From positions 1 through 41,805 of the forward strand of contig BJUU01000022.1 of the NCBI GenBank assembly GCA_007988785.1: a DNA stretch of 41,805 nt, given 5' to 3'. The notes below the pieces were generated by a model. That model ran no database searches. It was given only the letters and a program-made list of their open reading frames with translations, and was not told where the DNA came from. The position numbers and the translations under genes were made by a program. The stretch is from Agrococcus baldri. Its GTDB lineage: Bacteria > Actinomycetota > Actinomycetes > Actinomycetales > Microbacteriaceae. Of this stretch, positions 39,908 to 41,805 are shown in pieces (positions within the stretch are counted from its first letter, which is position 1; each line of letters opens with the position of its first letter).

Positions 39908-41086
39908 CTACTCGAGGTTCATTTGGCGGGTCTGCAGCCACAGCATCGGGTCGAAGGACACGTAATTGCTGTTCTTCAGTTCGAGGTGCAGATGCGGACC
40001 TGTCGAACGGCCGGAGCTGCCCACCTGACCAATGACCGTCGTGATGTCCACGACCTGGCCTACCTCGACCTGGATCGAGCCGGGCAGCATGTGCGCGTAC
40101 CAGGACTGCACGAACTGCCCATTGATGTTGTGGTCGACGAAGACGACGTACCCGCCACCGCCGGGGTTGTTCCCCTGCCATACCTCGGAGACGACACCGT
40201 TCGCGATCGGCCGGATCTGCGTGCCGAGGCCGGGGGCGATATCCGTCCCGCCATGCGACCCACCCGGGCGGTATCCGAACGGACTCGTGATCCGCAACTG
40301 CGCCAAGCTGGGGAAGGGGCTCTGCACGTAGTCGGTGTTCAGCGCTTCCCAGGCACGGGGGAACGCGGGATCGCCCCCGTATGACGAACCTGCCACTTCT
40401 GAGTCCGCGACTGCCTGGTAGTTGGCGAACTCGGCATCCGTCATGCTCGCTGCGGCAAGCGGGTCGGTGACGGTGATCTCGTCGCGTGCGAAGAACGTGT
40501 CGTTGTCTGCGGCGACTTGGTCGAGCTCCTGTGAGCTCGGCTCGATCGAGGCCACCTCCGGGGCGAGGGTGCTCGGCGCCTGCATTGCCTGCGCGGGTAG
40601 CGAGGTGACGGCAACGAACGACCCGATGAACACCAGCGCGCTGCCTGCAGTGATCTTCCGCGCGAGTCCGCGGACGCGTCGCTCAGCACGCGCCGGAGGG
40701 GCGATCGTCATTGATTGCCGAATGGTGCGCGGCCTGAGCGGTCTCGGCGCACCGCGCGTCGCGAATGTCGAAGGCGCGTTGTCGACGCCCAGCGCCGGGT
40801 TCGCAATCGTGATGCTGCTTGCCGTGCCGGTCACGGCCTTCGATACCGTCAGCTCCTGGGCGATCTGCAAGGCGTCCTCGCGCATCGCCCGGCGGCTCGA
40901 GTACAGCGGTGGGGCGCCGTGAAGGACCGTCACTCGCGCAGATGCGCGAGCTTCAACGCGAGTACGTGCGATCGCTGCGGCGGCCCGTTCCTGTTCGCGA
41001 AGGACGCGCCGAGTTGCCGGCTGCGCTGTGACGCCCGGCGGACGTGGCTCGCTCTCCTCCCATGCAGGAGATGTGGGCTGCGTCAC
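39908..41086 (-). CDS. M23-family metallopeptidase, single membrane anchor
   Basis: A 392-residue protein: a cytoplasmic basic N-terminal part of ~150 residues (TRRVLREQERAAAAIARTR...), one membrane helix (ITAGSALVFIGSFVAVTSLPAQA), an acidic linker, and a C-terminal M23 domain. Zinc ligands are in SHGGTDIAPG and HLHLEL. Such a long cytoplasmic part is common in Microbacteriaceae M23 proteins. The GTG at 41086 follows GAGGA by ~11 nt; a longer frame from 41155 is possible. An MtrA-like box lies 100 bp upstream. Confidence 0.85.
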   Translation of the reverse strand: MTQPTSPAWEESEPRPPGVTAQPATRRVLREQERAAAAIARTRVEARASARVTVLHGAPPLYSSRRAMREDALQIAQELTVSKAVTGTASSITIANPALGVDNAPSTFATRGAPRPLRPRTIRQSMTIAPPARAERRVRGLARKITAGSALVFIGSFVAVTSLPAQAMQAPSTLAPEVASIEPSSQELDQVAADNDTFFARDEITVTDPLAAASMTDAEFANYQAVADSEVAGSSYGGDPAFPRAWEALNTDYVQSPFPSLAQLRITSPFGYRPGGSHGGTDIAPGLGTQIRPIANGVVSEVWQGNNPGGGGYVVFVDHNINGQFVQSWYAHMLPGSIQVEVGQVVDITTVIGQVGSSGRSTGPHLHLELKNSNYVSFDPMLWLQTRQMNLE

Positions 41087-41392
41087 GCTAGATGATTCCT
41101 CAGAGTTGAACAGGCGTCCGCGAGGGCATCGGCCTTGCCATGCAACGGCTCGCAACGGATCGCGCCCAGCGCGAACTCACCGAATATAACGGATTGGTAA
41201 CGGCACGGTCAACCTCGCCGCGCCGCCGCCCGTCTTGTGGGCGGACTCCAGCCAGCCACCGGGTGGTGAACCTCACTGCTGCCGCTGGCCTCGAACCGTT
41301 GCGAACCGGACCGCAAACCGAGGGGGTGACAATCACAGTCGCAGCGGGTTCGATGGGGTACAGACCAGTTCGGGCGATCGAAGGAGAGAATC
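41087..41392. promoter_or_regulatory. Shared upstream region of the M23 and copper-binding genes
   Basis: 306 bp between divergent genes. It has two CAACGG copies 10 bp apart (41143-41158), the MtrA/GlnR-like box (41186-41201), and AGGAG 6-7 nt before the copper-protein ATG. A GGGGTAC half-site near 41356 slightly resembles copper-repressor sites but has no partner arm. Confidence 0.5.
41186..41201. promoter_or_regulatory. MtrA/GlnR-like direct repeat upstream of the M23 peptidase
   Basis: ATAAC-N6-GTAAC, two 5-bp boxes with an 11-bp period, extended as TAACGG-N5-TAACGG. MtrA and GlnR response regulators bind such tandem boxes in actinobacteria, and MtrA controls wall hydrolase genes. The match is by eye. 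Confidence 0.5.
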
Positions 41393-41803
41393 ATGAGCCA
41401 CCACGTGGAGTCCATGCTCGACACTTACCCCAAGGATCTCGGGACAATCGACAAGCAGGCGCTTGCGGCCTGCATCGAAGCGTGCTTTGAGTGTGCGCAG
41501 ACGTGCACTGCGTGCGCCGATGCCTGTCTGTCGGAGGATATGGTCGCCGAGCTCACCAAGTGCATCCGCACCAACCTCGACTGCGCCGACATCTGCGAGA
41601 CGACCGGCCGCATCCTCTCGCGCCACACCGGCTACGACGCGAACATCACTCGTGCCGTCCTGGAGGCTTGCCAGACGGCATGCAAGGCGTGCGCGGACGA
41701 ATGTGAGCAGCACGCGCAGATGCACGAGCACTGCCGGGTGTGCGCGGAGGCGTGTCGGCGTTGCGAGCGCGCTTGCGCCGACCTGCTTGCCGCGCTCGGC
41801 TAA
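41393..41803 (+). CDS. Four-helix-bundle copper-binding protein (DUF326)
   Basis: A 136-residue protein with 18 cysteines arranged as repeated CxxxC and CxxC along predicted helices (ACIEACFECAQTC..., EACQTACKACADEC, HCRVCAEACRRC). This matches the DUF326/Csp copper-storage bundle, which holds many Cu(I) ions. No signal peptide, so cytosolic (Csp3-like). AGGAG upstream of the ATG. Complete; the stop lies 2 bp before the window end. Neighbouring copper genes, if any, are outside. Confidence 0.9.
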   Translation: MSHHVESMLDTYPKDLGTIDKQALAACIEACFECAQTCTACADACLSEDMVAELTKCIRTNLDCADICETTGRILSRHTGYDANITRAVLEACQTACKACADECEQHAQMHEHCRVCAEACRRCERACADLLAALG

Positions 41804-41805
41804 TT

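Noticed and set aside
41350-41365. Possible copper-repressor site
   Set aside because: Only a GGGGTAC half-site is present; the matching arm is missing.
41209-41424. Small reverse frame upstream of the copper-binding gene
   Set aside because: Overlaps the promoter region and start of a well-supported gene; no motif.

Overview
The window is high-GC DNA (roughly 70% G+C by eye) from an actinobacterium. It fits Microbacteriaceae and most resembles an Agrococcus-like chromosome. That genus placement is inference from gene content (mycothiol ligase MshC, PafB/PafC, Ppm1-type mannosyltransferase, HelY, a TatA-TatC-HelY order) and from the many leaderless-type promoters, not from any database search.

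Positions 1-33.9 kb are mostly core chromosome. From left to right: an SGNH hydrolase divergent from DNA polymerase IV; a small membrane-protein gene that looks frameshifted; a PspC-domain protein; an FMN-barrel protein with a TetR regulator; a DUF1992 protein; and tRNA-Leu(GAG). Next come an M20 peptidase, UppP and MshC, then a PAC2 protein facing them. A long forward run follows: HAD phosphatase, TrmI, FKBP lipoprotein, PafB, PafC, TatA, TatC, HelY, Lnt and Ppm1. Stop and start codons overlap at many junctions, so much of this run is probably co-transcribed. A reverse operon, NfeD-SPFH-GlpQ, lies head-on to it. After that come an FMO-SDR fusion divergent from an SDR and S9 peptidase pair, a reverse DagK-APP1 lipid phosphate pair, a YcaQ-like protein, a GNAT, a PLP enzyme, a DHFR-like reductase, a 60-residue membrane peptide and a VOC protein.

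Positions 34.0-38.3 kb form an accessory metal-resistance cassette. Two diverged direct copies of a ~145-bp non-coding repeat (34035-34179 and 38129-38272, about 86% identical by hand alignment) bracket it. Inside are a membrane-anchored DsbA-like oxidoreductase divergent from a CmtR-type Cd/Pb sensor, then a CDF-type transporter, CadD, a second LspA, a small thioredoxin-fold protein and a zinc-ribbon reading frame with no normal start codon. A perfect 8-bp inverted repeat covers the cmtR -10 box, start codon and first codons, which suggests tight autoregulation. The working model is that CmtR releases on cadmium or lead, inducing CadD and the CDF pump, with DsbA and LspA serving envelope redox and lipoprotein maturation.

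Positions 38.4-41.8 kb hold two convergent M23 cell-wall peptidases, one with an MtrA/GlnR-like direct repeat upstream, and a cysteine-rich four-helix copper-binding protein at the right edge.

A recurring signal is a TANNNT-like -10 box exactly 6 nt before the start codon, as expected for leaderless mRNA. I used it to choose several starts. I saw no CRISPR array, intact transposase or rRNA.
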